Positions 8,763 to 16,351 of a DNA stretch of 64,000 bases are shown here, in pieces. Under the pieces are notes generated by a model that was given only the letters and a program-made list of their open reading frames with translations, had not been told where the DNA came from and searched no databases. This DNA comes from Pseudomonas fluorescens. GTDB lineage: Bacteria > Pseudomonadota > Gammaproteobacteria > Pseudomonadales > Pseudomonadaceae. The position numbers and the translations under genes were made by a program. Where the stretch lies: positions 472,846 to 536,845 of the forward strand of contig NZ_LACC01000011.1 of assembly GCF_000967965.1 (NCBI RefSeq). Reading direction: 5' to 3'. How positions within the stretch are numbered: the first letter of the stretch is position 1; each line of letters begins with the position of its first letter.

Positions 8763-9023
8763 TTATTGGGTTCCTTTCCTTATCGCTGCCTGGGTCCACG
8801 TCTCTACATTGAAGTCCGTGGTGTCTGGACCTGGGCTTCTGAATTGCAGTGAGTATTTTATGCTGTGGGAGAGTTCATTTTTTACATCTCTTTGATTGAG
8901 TTTTAGGTTGTCGAGTTCTCGGGTGCTTAGATGTTGAAGGTATTCTGGGTTTTTTAGCAGTTCTCGGTTGGTGTTTCTCTGTGCGGTAAGTTTAGAAATG
9001 TGAGCGCTTAGTTTTCCAGATAT
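8763..9023 (-). pseudogene. Frameshifted C-terminal continuation of RHS gene 2
   Basis: On the minus strand the frame displaced by one base from RHS gene 2 is open from just after a stop at 9026-9024 down to TAA 8765-8763. It reads without ATG, GTG or TTG at its beginning: LSAHISKLTAQRNTNREL and so on, ending DFNVETWTQAAIRKGTQ. It overlaps the end of RHS gene 2 by about 13 bases. Restoring one base, for example in the A4 run at 9015-9012, would fuse the two into a protein of about 348 aa, close to the 379 aa of the other RHS protein. The base composition is AT-rich like the RHS tip. Alternatives are an immunity gene with a rare start, or programmed frameshifting; no classical slippery heptamer is present. 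Confidence 0.6.
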
Positions 9024-9811
9024 TCATTGGCATCTTCGCCTTTGTTGAACGAGGCAAGTCGGGATGGTTTACCCTTTTCGACCAAAACCTTGGCAATTAT
9101 TGCATCAGGTTCGGTTTTGGTTGATTCGGCTAGAAGTTTAAGTTTTTTACCGCCTCCGAAGCTTTTTATGGCTTCTTTTCTTGCTGTTGAAAAGTGTGAA
9201 AATCTATAGGTTTTTCTGTTGGTGACGAATTCGTGTGCGTTTTTAAAAATATTATCGAAAATCAATGTGGGTACTTTGTAGTGTCCGGTTGGATCGTTTT
9301 GATTTGCAGGATCCCCCGAACAATATCCATAAGCATTCAACCCACCTTTGCCAAACGGACTCCAACTATCCGGGCTGTTAAACCGCATCAACACCGGATT
9401 GAACTGGCGATAACCATTGCCCAAATGATAATGCCCGGTCACCGGGTCCGGCCGTTCGCCGTTGAAGCAGAGCAGGCTGAGCAATCCGTTTTCCGCCGGG
9501 CGATGGCCGTAGGGTGTGTAGGCGAGGGGATTAGGTTGAGTCGCGTCCAGAGCGTTGAGCACCGAACGTTGTAGGTCGGTGGCCAGCAGTGTGGTGTTCA
9601 CCTTGGAATCGAGGTGATTTTGCTGGGCCAGTAACTGGTCGTCGTGCTGAAGGATGCTCCAGCGAGCGGCGCCCTGGATTTCAGTGACCAATCGTTCTTT
9701 GCAATTAAAGCGCTGGATGGAGGGTTGCTGAAGTACTGTGCAGCCATTTTGGCGATCCAGTGGATCGTAGTGATAGCGACACAGTACGGTATTACGGGAT
9801 GTGTTGGACAT
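9008..9811 (-). CDS. Short RHS-core protein 2, apparently truncated in its tip
   Basis: 267 aa from ATG 9811 (MSNTSRNTVLCRYHYDPLDR), the start that aligns with RHS protein 1; an ATG six codons upstream (9829) is less likely. Residues 1-177 are RHS core closely matching the other copy (NGYRQFNPVLMRFNSPDSWSPF, GDPANQNDPTGH). The tip (178-267) is lysine-rich and unrelated to the first RHS tip, with no motif I recognise. The frame stops at 9008 although a neighbouring frame stays open for another 82 codons, so this is probably a frameshifted allele. No immunity gene with a normal start is adjacent. Confidence 0.75.
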   Translation of the reverse strand: MSNTSRNTVLCRYHYDPLDRQNGCTVLQQPSIQRFNCKERLVTEIQGAARWSILQHDDQLLAQQNHLDSKVNTTLLATDLQRSVLNALDATQPNPLAYTPYGHRPAENGLLSLLCFNGERPDPVTGHYHLGNGYRQFNPVLMRFNSPDSWSPFGKGGLNAYGYCSGDPANQNDPTGHYKVPTLIFDNIFKNAHEFVTNRKTYRFSHFSTARKEAIKSFGGGKKLKLLAESTKTEPDAIIAKVLVEKGKPSRLASFNKGEDANEYLEN

Positions 9812-9990
9812 GGGTTGAACTCCGTTCAAGGTCCGGATCGCATAACCTTGAGCATCGGAGTTTTTGCAGCTATTGCCTACTACCAGAACTGCTAGGTACT
9901 ACAGACCTGACCGCCAATCAGCTCAGCCGGATTGACGCCGATTCCCCCTTGAGTCACCGTTCGCCCACTCAACCAGCGGGCTCGGACGCC

Positions 9991-10671
9991 ATGCCTCATA
10001 TCCTGATTGTCGAAGACGAAGCGGCCATTGCCGACACCCTGGTTTTCGCCCTGCAAGGCGAGGGTTTCACCACTACATGGCTGAGCCTCGGCGCGGTGGC
10101 GCTGGAGCATCAGCGCCAGACCCCGGCGGATCTGATCATTCTCGATATCGGCCTGCCGGACATCAGCGGCTTCGAAACCTGCAAGCAACTGCGGCGCTTC
10201 AGCGAAGTGCCGGTGATGTTCCTCAGCGCCCGGGATGGCGAAATCGATCGCGTCGTGGGCCTGGAAATCGGCGCTGACGATTACGTGGTCAAGCCGTTCA
10301 GCCCTCGGGAGGTGGCGGCGCGGGTCCGGGCGATTCTCAAGCGCATAGCGCCCCGCACGGTGAGCGAACCGTCGACGACGCTGTTTCGCATCGATAGCGA
10401 ACGTGTGCAAATCAGTTATCGCGGTCAACTGCTGACCCTGACTCGCCATGAATTCCGCCTGCTGCAATGCCTGCTGGAGCAGCCCGAGCGCGTCTTCAGT
10501 CGAGAGCAGTTGCTCGATGCCTTGGGCGTGGCCGCCGACGCTGGTTACGAGCGCAGCATCGACAGCCACATCAAGAGCGTGCGCGCCAAGTTGCGACGGG
10601 TGAAGGTTGACGCCGAACCGATCCAGACCCACCGCGGCCTCGGCTACAGCTACAACCCGGGACAAAGCTGA
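9991..10671 (+). CDS. creB: Two-component response regulator CreB
   Basis: A 226-aa OmpR/PhoB-type regulator. The receiver domain (1-120) has acidic pocket residues E8-D9, phospho-acceptor D52 (LIILDIGLPD) and the conserved lysine in VVKPFSP. A C-terminal winged helix follows (LTRHEFRLLQCLLEQPERVFSREQLL, then HIKSVRAKLR and THRGLGYSY). The start ATG 9991 gives MPHILIVEDE, the normal beginning; the longer frame upstream is read-through. Its stop overlaps creC by one base. In Pseudomonas CreBC responds to penicillin-binding protein 4 inhibition and beta-lactams and activates creD. Confidence 0.92.
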   Translation: MPHILIVEDEAAIADTLVFALQGEGFTTTWLSLGAVALEHQRQTPADLIILDIGLPDISGFETCKQLRRFSEVPVMFLSARDGEIDRVVGLEIGADDYVVKPFSPREVAARVRAILKRIAPRTVSEPSTTLFRIDSERVQISYRGQLLTLTRHEFRLLQCLLEQPERVFSREQLLDALGVAADAGYERSIDSHIKSVRAKLRRVKVDAEPIQTHRGLGYSYNPGQS

Positions 10672-12089
10672 TGCCGCTGGGAATCCGGATTTTCCTGGTC
10701 TACGCCCTGTTCATTGGCCTGACCGGCTACTTTGTGCTCAACACGGTCATGCAAGAGATCCGCCCCGGCGTTCGCCAGTCCACTGAAGAAACCCTGGTCG
10801 ATACCGCCAACCTGATGGCCGAGATCCTGCGCGACGATTTCAAGGCCGGCAGCCTCAACCAGAACCGTTGGCCGGAACTGCTCAAGGCCTATGGTGAGCG
10901 ACAGCCGGCGGCGAAAATCTGGGGTTTGCCAAAGAATCAGGTCAACCACCGCATCTACGTCACCGACGCCAAGGGCATCGTCGTGCTGGATTCCAGTGGG
11001 GCGGCGGTGGGGCAGGACTACTCCCGCTGGAATGACGTCTACCTGACCCTGCGCGGCGAATACGGCGCTCGCTCCACGCGCATTGATCCGAACGATCCGG
11101 GGTCTTCGGTGATGCACGTCGGCGCGCCGATTCGCGACGACGGCCAAATCATCGGCGTGGTTACCGTGGCCAAGCCCAACAGCTCGTTGCAGCCTTATGT
11201 GGATCGCACCGAACGCCGGTTGCTGGCGTATGGAGCCGGGTTGATCGGCCTCGGTCTGCTGTTCGGCGCGTTGTTGTCCTGGTGGCTGAGCCGTGCCCTG
11301 CGAAGATTGACGGCGTACGCCCAAGGCGTCAGTGAAGGCCGGCGGGTTGAAGTGCCGCATTATCGCGGCGGTGAACTCGATCAGTTGGCCACGGCGGTGG
11401 AGCAGATGCGCACGCAGCTTGAAGGCAAGGCCTACGTCGAGCGATACGTGCACACCTTGACTCATGAGCTGAAGAGTCCGCTGGCGGCGATTCGTGGTGC
11501 GGCGGAGCTGTTGCAGGGCGAGATGCCTCTGGCGCAGCGGCAACGTTTCGTCGGCAATATCGACAGCGAAAGTGCGCGCATGCAGCAGTTGATCGAGCGG
11601 CTTTTGAACCTGGCGCAGGTCGAGCAACGCCAAGGCCTGGAAGAGCGCGTCGATGTGCCGTTGGGCGCATTGGTGACTGAGTTGCTGAATGCTCAGGCGG
11701 CGCGAATCGAAGGTCGTCAATTGCAGGTTGAACAAGCCATTGCAGCGGATCTGATGCTGACTGGCGAGGCATTTTTATTGCGCCAGGCGCTGGGCAACCT
11801 GTTGGAAAACGCGCTGGATTTCACTCCGGTCCAAGGCCTGCTGCGCCTCAGTGCCAGGCGAATCGGCGAGCAGGTCGAGTTCAAACTGTTCAACCAGGCC
11901 GAGGCCATTCCAGACTATGCGTTGCCACGGTTGAGCGAGCGGTTCTACTCGTTGCCGAGACCGGACAGCGGGCGAAAAAGCACCGGGCTCGGGCTCAACT
12001 TTGTCGAGGAAGTGGTCAAGCTGCATGGCGGCACCCTGAGCATCGGCAATGTCGACGGTGGTGTGCAAGTGACAGTGCACCTGCCATAG
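10671..12089 (+). CDS. creC: Sensor histidine kinase CreC
   Basis: A 472-aa inner-membrane kinase. The first TM segment is at 5-25, a periplasmic sensor region runs to about 180 (GVVTVAKPNSSLQPYVDRTE), and the second TM segment is around 185-205 (GAGLIGLGLLFGALLSWWLS). HAMP follows, then the dimerisation/phospho-acceptor helix with the H-box (VHTLTHELKSPLAAIRGAAE) and an HATPase domain with N-box (NLLENALDF) and G-boxes (DSGRKSTGLGLNFV). It is translationally coupled to creB (ATGA-type overlap) and followed by creD after 94 bases containing a candidate CreB site. Confidence 0.93.
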   Translation: MPLGIRIFLVYALFIGLTGYFVLNTVMQEIRPGVRQSTEETLVDTANLMAEILRDDFKAGSLNQNRWPELLKAYGERQPAAKIWGLPKNQVNHRIYVTDAKGIVVLDSSGAAVGQDYSRWNDVYLTLRGEYGARSTRIDPNDPGSSVMHVGAPIRDDGQIIGVVTVAKPNSSLQPYVDRTERRLLAYGAGLIGLGLLFGALLSWWLSRALRRLTAYAQGVSEGRRVEVPHYRGGELDQLATAVEQMRTQLEGKAYVERYVHTLTHELKSPLAAIRGAAELLQGEMPLAQRQRFVGNIDSESARMQQLIERLLNLAQVEQRQGLEERVDVPLGALVTELLNAQAARIEGRQLQVEQAIAADLMLTGEAFLLRQALGNLLENALDFTPVQGLLRLSARRIGEQVEFKLFNQAEAIPDYALPRLSERFYSLPRPDSGRKSTGLGLNFVEEVVKLHGGTLSIGNVDGGVQVTVHLP

Positions 12090-12102
12090 GGCCGGTCCAG
12101 TC

Positions 12103-12118
12103 TCCACAAAGTCTCCAC
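12103..12118 (+). promoter_or_regulatory. Candidate CreB-binding direct repeat upstream of creD
   Basis: TCCAC occurs twice with exactly six bases between (12103-12107 and 12114-12118; longer repeat TCTCCACA). The spacing equals the published cre/blr tag TTCAC-N6-TTCAC found before creD-type genes, with one base changed in each half. It lies 66-81 bases before the creD start. Confidence 0.55.
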
Positions 12119-12183
12119 ATTCCCTCCATTCATTCCTCACACTGCCAACCCAGACTTTCCCCATCCAAAACAGGGAGAGTCCC

Positions 12184-13554
12184 ATGAACCGTAGCCTGAC
12201 CCTAAAACTCGGGGCAATTGCCCTGTTGATTCTGTTGTTGCTGGTTCCACTGCTGATGATCAACGGCGTGATCCAGGACCGGCAGCAACTGCGCGACGGT
12301 GTGCTCGACGACATCGCCCGCAGTTCCAGCTTCAGCCAGCAAGTGAGCGGTCCGTTGATGGTGGTGCCGTATCGCAAGGTAGTGCGCACCTGGAAGACCC
12401 GTGAAAAAACCAACGAGCGTTATCAGGAGATCGGCGAAGAGCGCGGTCGTCTGTATTTCCTGCCGGAACGCTTCGAACTGGACGGCCAGGTGCAGACCGA
12501 GTTGCGCTCCCGGGGGATTTACCAGGCGCGGCTGTTTCATGCCGACAATCGCATCAGCGGGCATTTTTCGCTGCCGGCGCGGCTCGGTATCAAGGAAGAC
12601 TTTGCCGATTACCGGTTCGACCAGCCGTTTCTCGCCGTTGGCATCAGCGACATCCGTGGTATCGAAAATGCCTTGAAACTCGAACTCGACGGCCAGAGTC
12701 TGGACTTCATTCCTGGAAGCCAGGTCGGTTGGCTGGGGGAGGGCGTGCACGTGGCGCTACCGACGCTGAATACAGAGAAGGCCACGGAGCTGGACTTCGG
12801 TTTTGACCTGCGCCTGCAAGGCACGGGTGTGTTGCAGGTCTTACCGGTGGGTAAAACCAGCACAGTCTCGCTGAGCGCCGACTGGCCTCACCCAAGCTTC
12901 ATCGGCAACTATTTGCCGGCCCAGCGTAAAGTCACCGATCAGGGATTCTCCGCCAACTGGCAGGCGTCATTCTTCTCCACCAACTTGCAGGAGGCCTTGA
13001 ACAGTTGCGTCACCGGCGGTGACTGCACAGCCTTTAGCGGCCGCAGCTTCGGGGTGAGCTTCATCGACCCGGTTGACCAGTACCTGAAAAGCGACCGGGC
13101 GATCAAATACGCGCTGCTGTTCATCGTCCTGACCTTCGCCGGGTTCTTCCTGTTCGAAGTGCTGAAAAGCCTGGCCGTGCACCCGGTGCAATACGCGCTG
13201 GTGGGGGTGGCCCTGGCAATCTTCTATCTGCTGTTGCTGTCGCTGTCCGAGCACATCGGTTTCGGGCTGGCATACCTGTTGTCGGCGGCTGGCTGTGTGT
13301 TGTTGATCGGATTTTATGTGTGCCATGTCCTGCGCAGTGTCGTAAACGGATTGAGTTTCTCCGCGGGGCTGGCGGGGTTGTACGGCCTGCTTTATGGCGT
13401 GTTGAGCGCCGAGGATTACGCGCTGCTGATGGGCTCGTTGTTGCTGTTCGGTTTGTTAGGCGTGTTCATGGTGCTGACACGCAAGCTGGATTGGTACGGG
13501 GTTGGGCAAAAACCGCCGCAACCTTTGGACTTCGATATTGGTGCGGTGCAATGA
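12184..13554 (+). CDS. creD: Inner membrane protein CreD
   Basis: A 456-aa CreD/Cet family membrane protein and main target of CreBC. One N-terminal TM segment (about 8-28) is followed by a large extracytoplasmic domain (about 30-300, including VSGPLMVVPYRK). Five or six TM segments follow (305-440; YALLFIVLTFAGFFLFEVLK onward), ending in a short tail. An AGGGAGAG ribosome site lies just before ATG 12184. The final TGA overlaps an ATG, but the frame that begins there runs straight into a REP element and is not called as a gene. CreD is linked to envelope stability and beta-lactam response in related species; its molecular activity is not known. Confidence 0.92.
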   Translation: MNRSLTLKLGAIALLILLLLVPLLMINGVIQDRQQLRDGVLDDIARSSSFSQQVSGPLMVVPYRKVVRTWKTREKTNERYQEIGEERGRLYFLPERFELDGQVQTELRSRGIYQARLFHADNRISGHFSLPARLGIKEDFADYRFDQPFLAVGISDIRGIENALKLELDGQSLDFIPGSQVGWLGEGVHVALPTLNTEKATELDFGFDLRLQGTGVLQVLPVGKTSTVSLSADWPHPSFIGNYLPAQRKVTDQGFSANWQASFFSTNLQEALNSCVTGGDCTAFSGRSFGVSFIDPVDQYLKSDRAIKYALLFIVLTFAGFFLFEVLKSLAVHPVQYALVGVALAIFYLLLLSLSEHIGFGLAYLLSAAGCVLLIGFYVCHVLRSVVNGLSFSAGLAGLYGLLYGVLSAEDYALLMGSLLLFGLLGVFMVLTRKLDWYGVGQKPPQPLDFDIGAVQ

Positions 13555-13646
13555 GCCGGTCGGTGGGGTTGCGCGAGGATCAGCGCTGGAGCGAGGTGTT
13601 AGTGACGCGGATTTTGCAGTGGTTGCCTGATGAACCGCGTTGGTAT

Positions 13647-13744
13647 TTTCGCGAGCAGGCTCGCTCCCACAAGGGTTCTCCAGTGAATACAAAATTTGTA
13701 CGCACCGACGATCTGCTGTGGGAGCGGGCCTGTTCGCGAAGCGG
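13647..13744. repeat. REP pair, type 1, after creD
   Basis: Inverted cores (tttcgcgagcaggctcgctcc and ctgtgggagcgggcctgttc) are separated by about 45 bases. Together with the convergent GST end they fill the 13555-13764 spacer. No other feature was seen there. Confidence 0.88.
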
Positions 13745-13764
13745 ACAGTACAGCCAGCGAAGTT

Positions 13765-14394
13765 CTAAGCCTTCGGCATCGTCACAATCATCGAAGGCCG
13801 CTGACTCACCTCGAAATACCACGCCGCCAACTGCGGATTCGCTGTGCGCCAATCCAGATCCGGATGGCGCAGGTCCAGGTAACCCAGTGCACAGGCCACG
13901 CTGATCGCGGCCACGTCGAAGTGGCAGGTCAGCTCGGCAATCGCGTCCTTTTCCAGCAAGGCCAGGGCGCGACGGATTTTGGCGCGCTGGCCGTCGAGCC
14001 ATTCGTCCCAGTGTTTTTCCGGGGCGCGCAGGGCGGTTTCGTAGCGCACCAGCACGGCCGCGTCCATGATTCCGTCGGCCAGTGAGGCGAGGGTCAGGCG
14101 GCGCCAACGGGCCGAGCCTTCGCGGGGGATCAGCGGGTTGCCGACGTGCTGGTGGTCGAGGTAGTCGAGGATGACCCGGCTGTCGTGGATGATGTTGCCG
14201 TCGGCCAGGCGCAGGGCCGGGATTTTGCTCAGGGGGTTGTCTTCGATCAGGGTCAGGTCCGGGTTGACCGGGGTAAGCACGCTGGTCTGCAACGCCACGC
14301 GGTTCTGCTGGCCGGTTTCGTGCAGCAGCACCATGACTTTGCGAACGAAGGGAGAGAGCGGGTTGTGGTACAGGGTCATGCTCGGGGCGGACAT
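13765..14394 (-). CDS. Glutathione S-transferase family protein
   Basis: About 209 aa from ATG 14394 (MSAPSMTLYHNPLSPFVRKV); ATG 14379 (MTLYHNP) is an equally possible start, and the frame upstream to 14460 has no family resemblance. The N-terminal thioredoxin-like domain (to about residue 85) carries NPLSPFVRKVMVLLHETG with the catalytic-region Ser and the cis-Pro/glutathione block NPLSKIPALRLADGNIIHDSRVI. The C-terminal all-helical domain follows (SLADGIMDAAVLVRYE). A GST occupies the comparable position near the fiu genes in P. aeruginosa, from memory. The substrate is unknown. Confidence 0.87.
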   Translation of the reverse strand: MSAPSMTLYHNPLSPFVRKVMVLLHETGQQNRVALQTSVLTPVNPDLTLIEDNPLSKIPALRLADGNIIHDSRVILDYLDHQHVGNPLIPREGSARWRRLTLASLADGIMDAAVLVRYETALRAPEKHWDEWLDGQRAKIRRALALLEKDAIAELTCHFDVAAISVACALGYLDLRHPDLDWRTANPQLAAWYFEVSQRPSMIVTMPKA

Positions 14395-14469
14395 GGCAGC
14401 GTCTCGATCGGTGGCAGTGTCGGGCAGCATAGCGCGTTGGCCTGATAGCTCAAGCGTCATGGCTTGGAC

Positions 14470-14580
14470 CCTTGTGGGAGCGAGCTTGCTCGCGATGGCG
14501 GCTCAGTATTCAACATCAATGTTGGCTGACAAACCGCTATCGTCGGAACGCCGCCCGGAGCAAGCTCGCTCACACAGGGA
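14470..14580. repeat. REP pair, type 1, between GST and MFS genes
   Basis: Inverted cores (cttgtgggagcgagcttgctcgc and ggagcaagctcgctcacacaggg) with a spacer that includes caacatcaatgttg. The same spacer motif occurs in the REP pair at 35808, so these two copies belong to one subfamily. Confidence 0.85.
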
Positions 14581-14587
14581 CTGCATT

Positions 14588-15889
14588 TTAGCTGGCGGGT
14601 TGTAGTGTTTGCCCAGCGGCAGGACCCGAAACAGCCTGAGGCTTGATCTCACGGGCAACGGTCCAGACGATGAACGCGGCAACGATGTCGAAAATCGCCA
14701 GCACCACGAACAGCGGGCTGTAGCCGATCTTGGTCACCATCACGCCAAACACCAGGGTGAACGCGGCTGCGCCCAGGTAGCCGAACATGCCGCCCATGCC
14801 GGTGGCGGTGGCCACTTCGTTTTTGCCGAACGAGTCGGAGGTGATCGCATACAGCGCACCGGACAGGGTCTGGTGCGCGAAGCCGCCAATGCACAACAGT
14901 GCGATGGCTGTGTACGGGCTGGCCACCAGGCCGATGCACGCCGGGCCGATCATGCACGAGGCGCCGAACAGCAGAACCATCTTGCGCGAGGTGAACAACG
15001 ACACGTTGCAGTACTTGTGGAAGAACGGGCTCAGGTAACCGCCGAGCACGCAGCCGAGGTCGGCGGCCAGGAATGGCAGCCAGGCGAACATCGCGATCTC
15101 TTTGATGTTCATGTGCCTTTCGGTCATCAGGTACAGCGGAATCCACGCGTTGAAGGTCTGCCAGGCCGGCTCGGAGAGCATGCGTGCGCTGGCGATGGCG
15201 TAGAAGTTGCGGTTGCCGATGATCTTTTTCCAGCTGCCTTTTTTCGTCGCTGGGTCTTTGAAGTGTGCTTCCTGACCGCTGAGGATGTAGTCGCGTTCTT
15301 CGTCGCTCAGGCGCTTCTGGTCCCGTGGGTGCTTGTAGAGAACCATCCACAGGAACGTCCAGGCCACGCCCAGGCCGCCCACGATCAGGAACGCCAGCTC
15401 CCAGCCGCTGTGCAGAATCGCCCAGACCACCAGCGGCGGCGCCAGCACGGCACCAATCGACGAACCGATGTTGAACCAGCCGATGGCCACCGAGCGCTCT
15501 TTGGCCGGGAACCATTCAGTGGAAGTCTTGACCGCCGCCGGCAACCCCGCCGCTTCGGTCAGGCCAAGCAGGCCGCGAACAAAGGCCAGGCCCTGCCAAC
15601 CGGTCGCCAGGGCTGCCAGCGCGCAGGCAATCGACCAGGCGAAGGCGAAAATGGCAAAGCCCATTTTGGTGCCGATGGCATCGATGATGTAGCCGGCCAC
15701 CGGTTGCATCAGCGCATAGCACACCTGCCACGCAACGACGATGTGCGAGTACTGCTCGGTGGAGATGTTCATTTCGCTCATCAGGGTCGGAGCGGCCACT
15801 GACAGGGTATTGCGAGCCAGGTAGTTGACCATCAGGCCGGCCGTCACCAGGCCGACCATCCACCAGCGGATGCCTTTGACTTTCATCAC
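14588..15889 (-). CDS. MFS transporter, ACS (anion:cation symporter) family, hexuronate/aldarate type
   Basis: A 433-aa inner-membrane permease with 12 predicted TM helices. The N-terminus (IRWWMVGLVTAGLMVNYLARNTLSVAAP) and the loop after TM4 (LGLTEAAGLPAAVKTSTEWFPAKERSVAIG) are typical of ExuT/GudP-like members of the ACS family, which carry hexuronates, aldarates or related sugar acids with protons. ATG 15886 directly after ATG 15889 is an alternative start. The gene stands alone between REP elements. A GntR-type palindrome lies 49 bases upstream. The exact substrate cannot be assigned. Confidence 0.85.
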   Translation of the reverse strand: MMKVKGIRWWMVGLVTAGLMVNYLARNTLSVAAPTLMSEMNISTEQYSHIVVAWQVCYALMQPVAGYIIDAIGTKMGFAIFAFAWSIACALAALATGWQGLAFVRGLLGLTEAAGLPAAVKTSTEWFPAKERSVAIGWFNIGSSIGAVLAPPLVVWAILHSGWELAFLIVGGLGVAWTFLWMVLYKHPRDQKRLSDEERDYILSGQEAHFKDPATKKGSWKKIIGNRNFYAIASARMLSEPAWQTFNAWIPLYLMTERHMNIKEIAMFAWLPFLAADLGCVLGGYLSPFFHKYCNVSLFTSRKMVLLFGASCMIGPACIGLVASPYTAIALLCIGGFAHQTLSGALYAITSDSFGKNEVATATGMGGMFGYLGAAAFTLVFGVMVTKIGYSPLFVVLAIFDIVAAFIVWTVAREIKPQAVSGPAAGQTLQPAS

Positions 15890-15937
15890 TTCACCATGAT
15901 TTTTTTGGATTTATTTTTGGTGCTGCATTTGTTGTAG

Positions 15938-15950
15938 GTTGTCGTACAAC
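15938..15950. promoter_or_regulatory. Candidate GntR/FadR-type operator of the MFS gene
   Basis: GTTGTCGTACAAC has perfect 5-bp arms around a 3-bp centre, with another GTTGTA half just beside it at 15931. TTGTnnnACAA-like sites are recognised by FadR-subfamily GntR regulators, which often control sugar-acid transport. No such regulator gene is in this window. Confidence 0.45.
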
Positions 15951-16077
15951 ATGCGTCTTTATAGGAGCGCAAGGGTAAAACTGTCAACAGATATGTCTGA
16001 GGATTTGCAGGGGGAGGCGACAGGCGGGGGATGGTGTTGTCGTATGACTGGCGAGTATTTGAGACTTATCGTTGAAC

Positions 16078-16170
16078 CTGTAGGAGTGAGCCTGCTCGCG
16101 AAGGCGGTGTGTCAGCCAATTCAATATCGACTGATACGACCCCATCGCGAGCAGGCTCGCTCCCACAGGG
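16078..16170. repeat. REP pair, type 1, between MFS gene and fiu cluster end
   Basis: Inverted cores (tgtaggagtgagcctgctcgcg and tcgcgagcaggctcgctccc) with about 45 bases between. It ends one base before the stop of the small membrane protein gene on the minus strand. The rest of 15951-16077 shows no coding signal. Confidence 0.88.
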
Positions 16171-16171
16171 A

Positions 16172-16351
16172 TCAGCGGCGTTGCAGGAGGCCGTGCAGGG
16201 CCAGCACAGCTGGGATGCCCAGCCCCACCCAGCTCAACGAATCCCAAACACCATCCCCGAGCAACGCGGCAAACAACCCAGCCGCGCTGAGCATCGCGAT
16301 GACGGTCGGGATGGCAAACACTTTCCAGAAGTTCGACTGCCGGGGCTTCAT
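16172..16351 (-). CDS. Small membrane protein coupled to the PepSY gene
   Basis: 59 aa starting MKPRQSNFWKVFAIPT. It has two hydrophobic segments (about 11-29 and 36-54) and a basic C-terminus (LLQRR). Its ATG overlaps the stop of the upstream PepSY gene (ATGA), which argues for translational coupling and a real product. It lies at the end of the iron-uptake cluster. I do not recognise a named family; similar small proteins follow PepSY-TM genes in other Pseudomonas, from memory. Confidence 0.7.
   Translation of the reverse strand: MKPRQSNFWKVFAIPTVIAMLSAAGLFAALLGDGVWDSLSWVGLGIPAVLALHGLLQRR

Noticed and set aside
9012..9020. Programmed -1 frameshift site joining RHS protein 2 to its continuation
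   Set aside because: The local sequence G GAA AAC does not meet the X XXY YYZ rule and no stimulatory structure was seen; mutation is simpler.
13551..13904. Frame starting at the ATGA overlap with the creD stop (MSRSVGLREDQRWSEVLV)
   Set aside because: The overlap is attractive, but after about 33 codons the frame reads through a REP pair and then antisense to the GST gene. A truncated relic is possible but cannot be supported.
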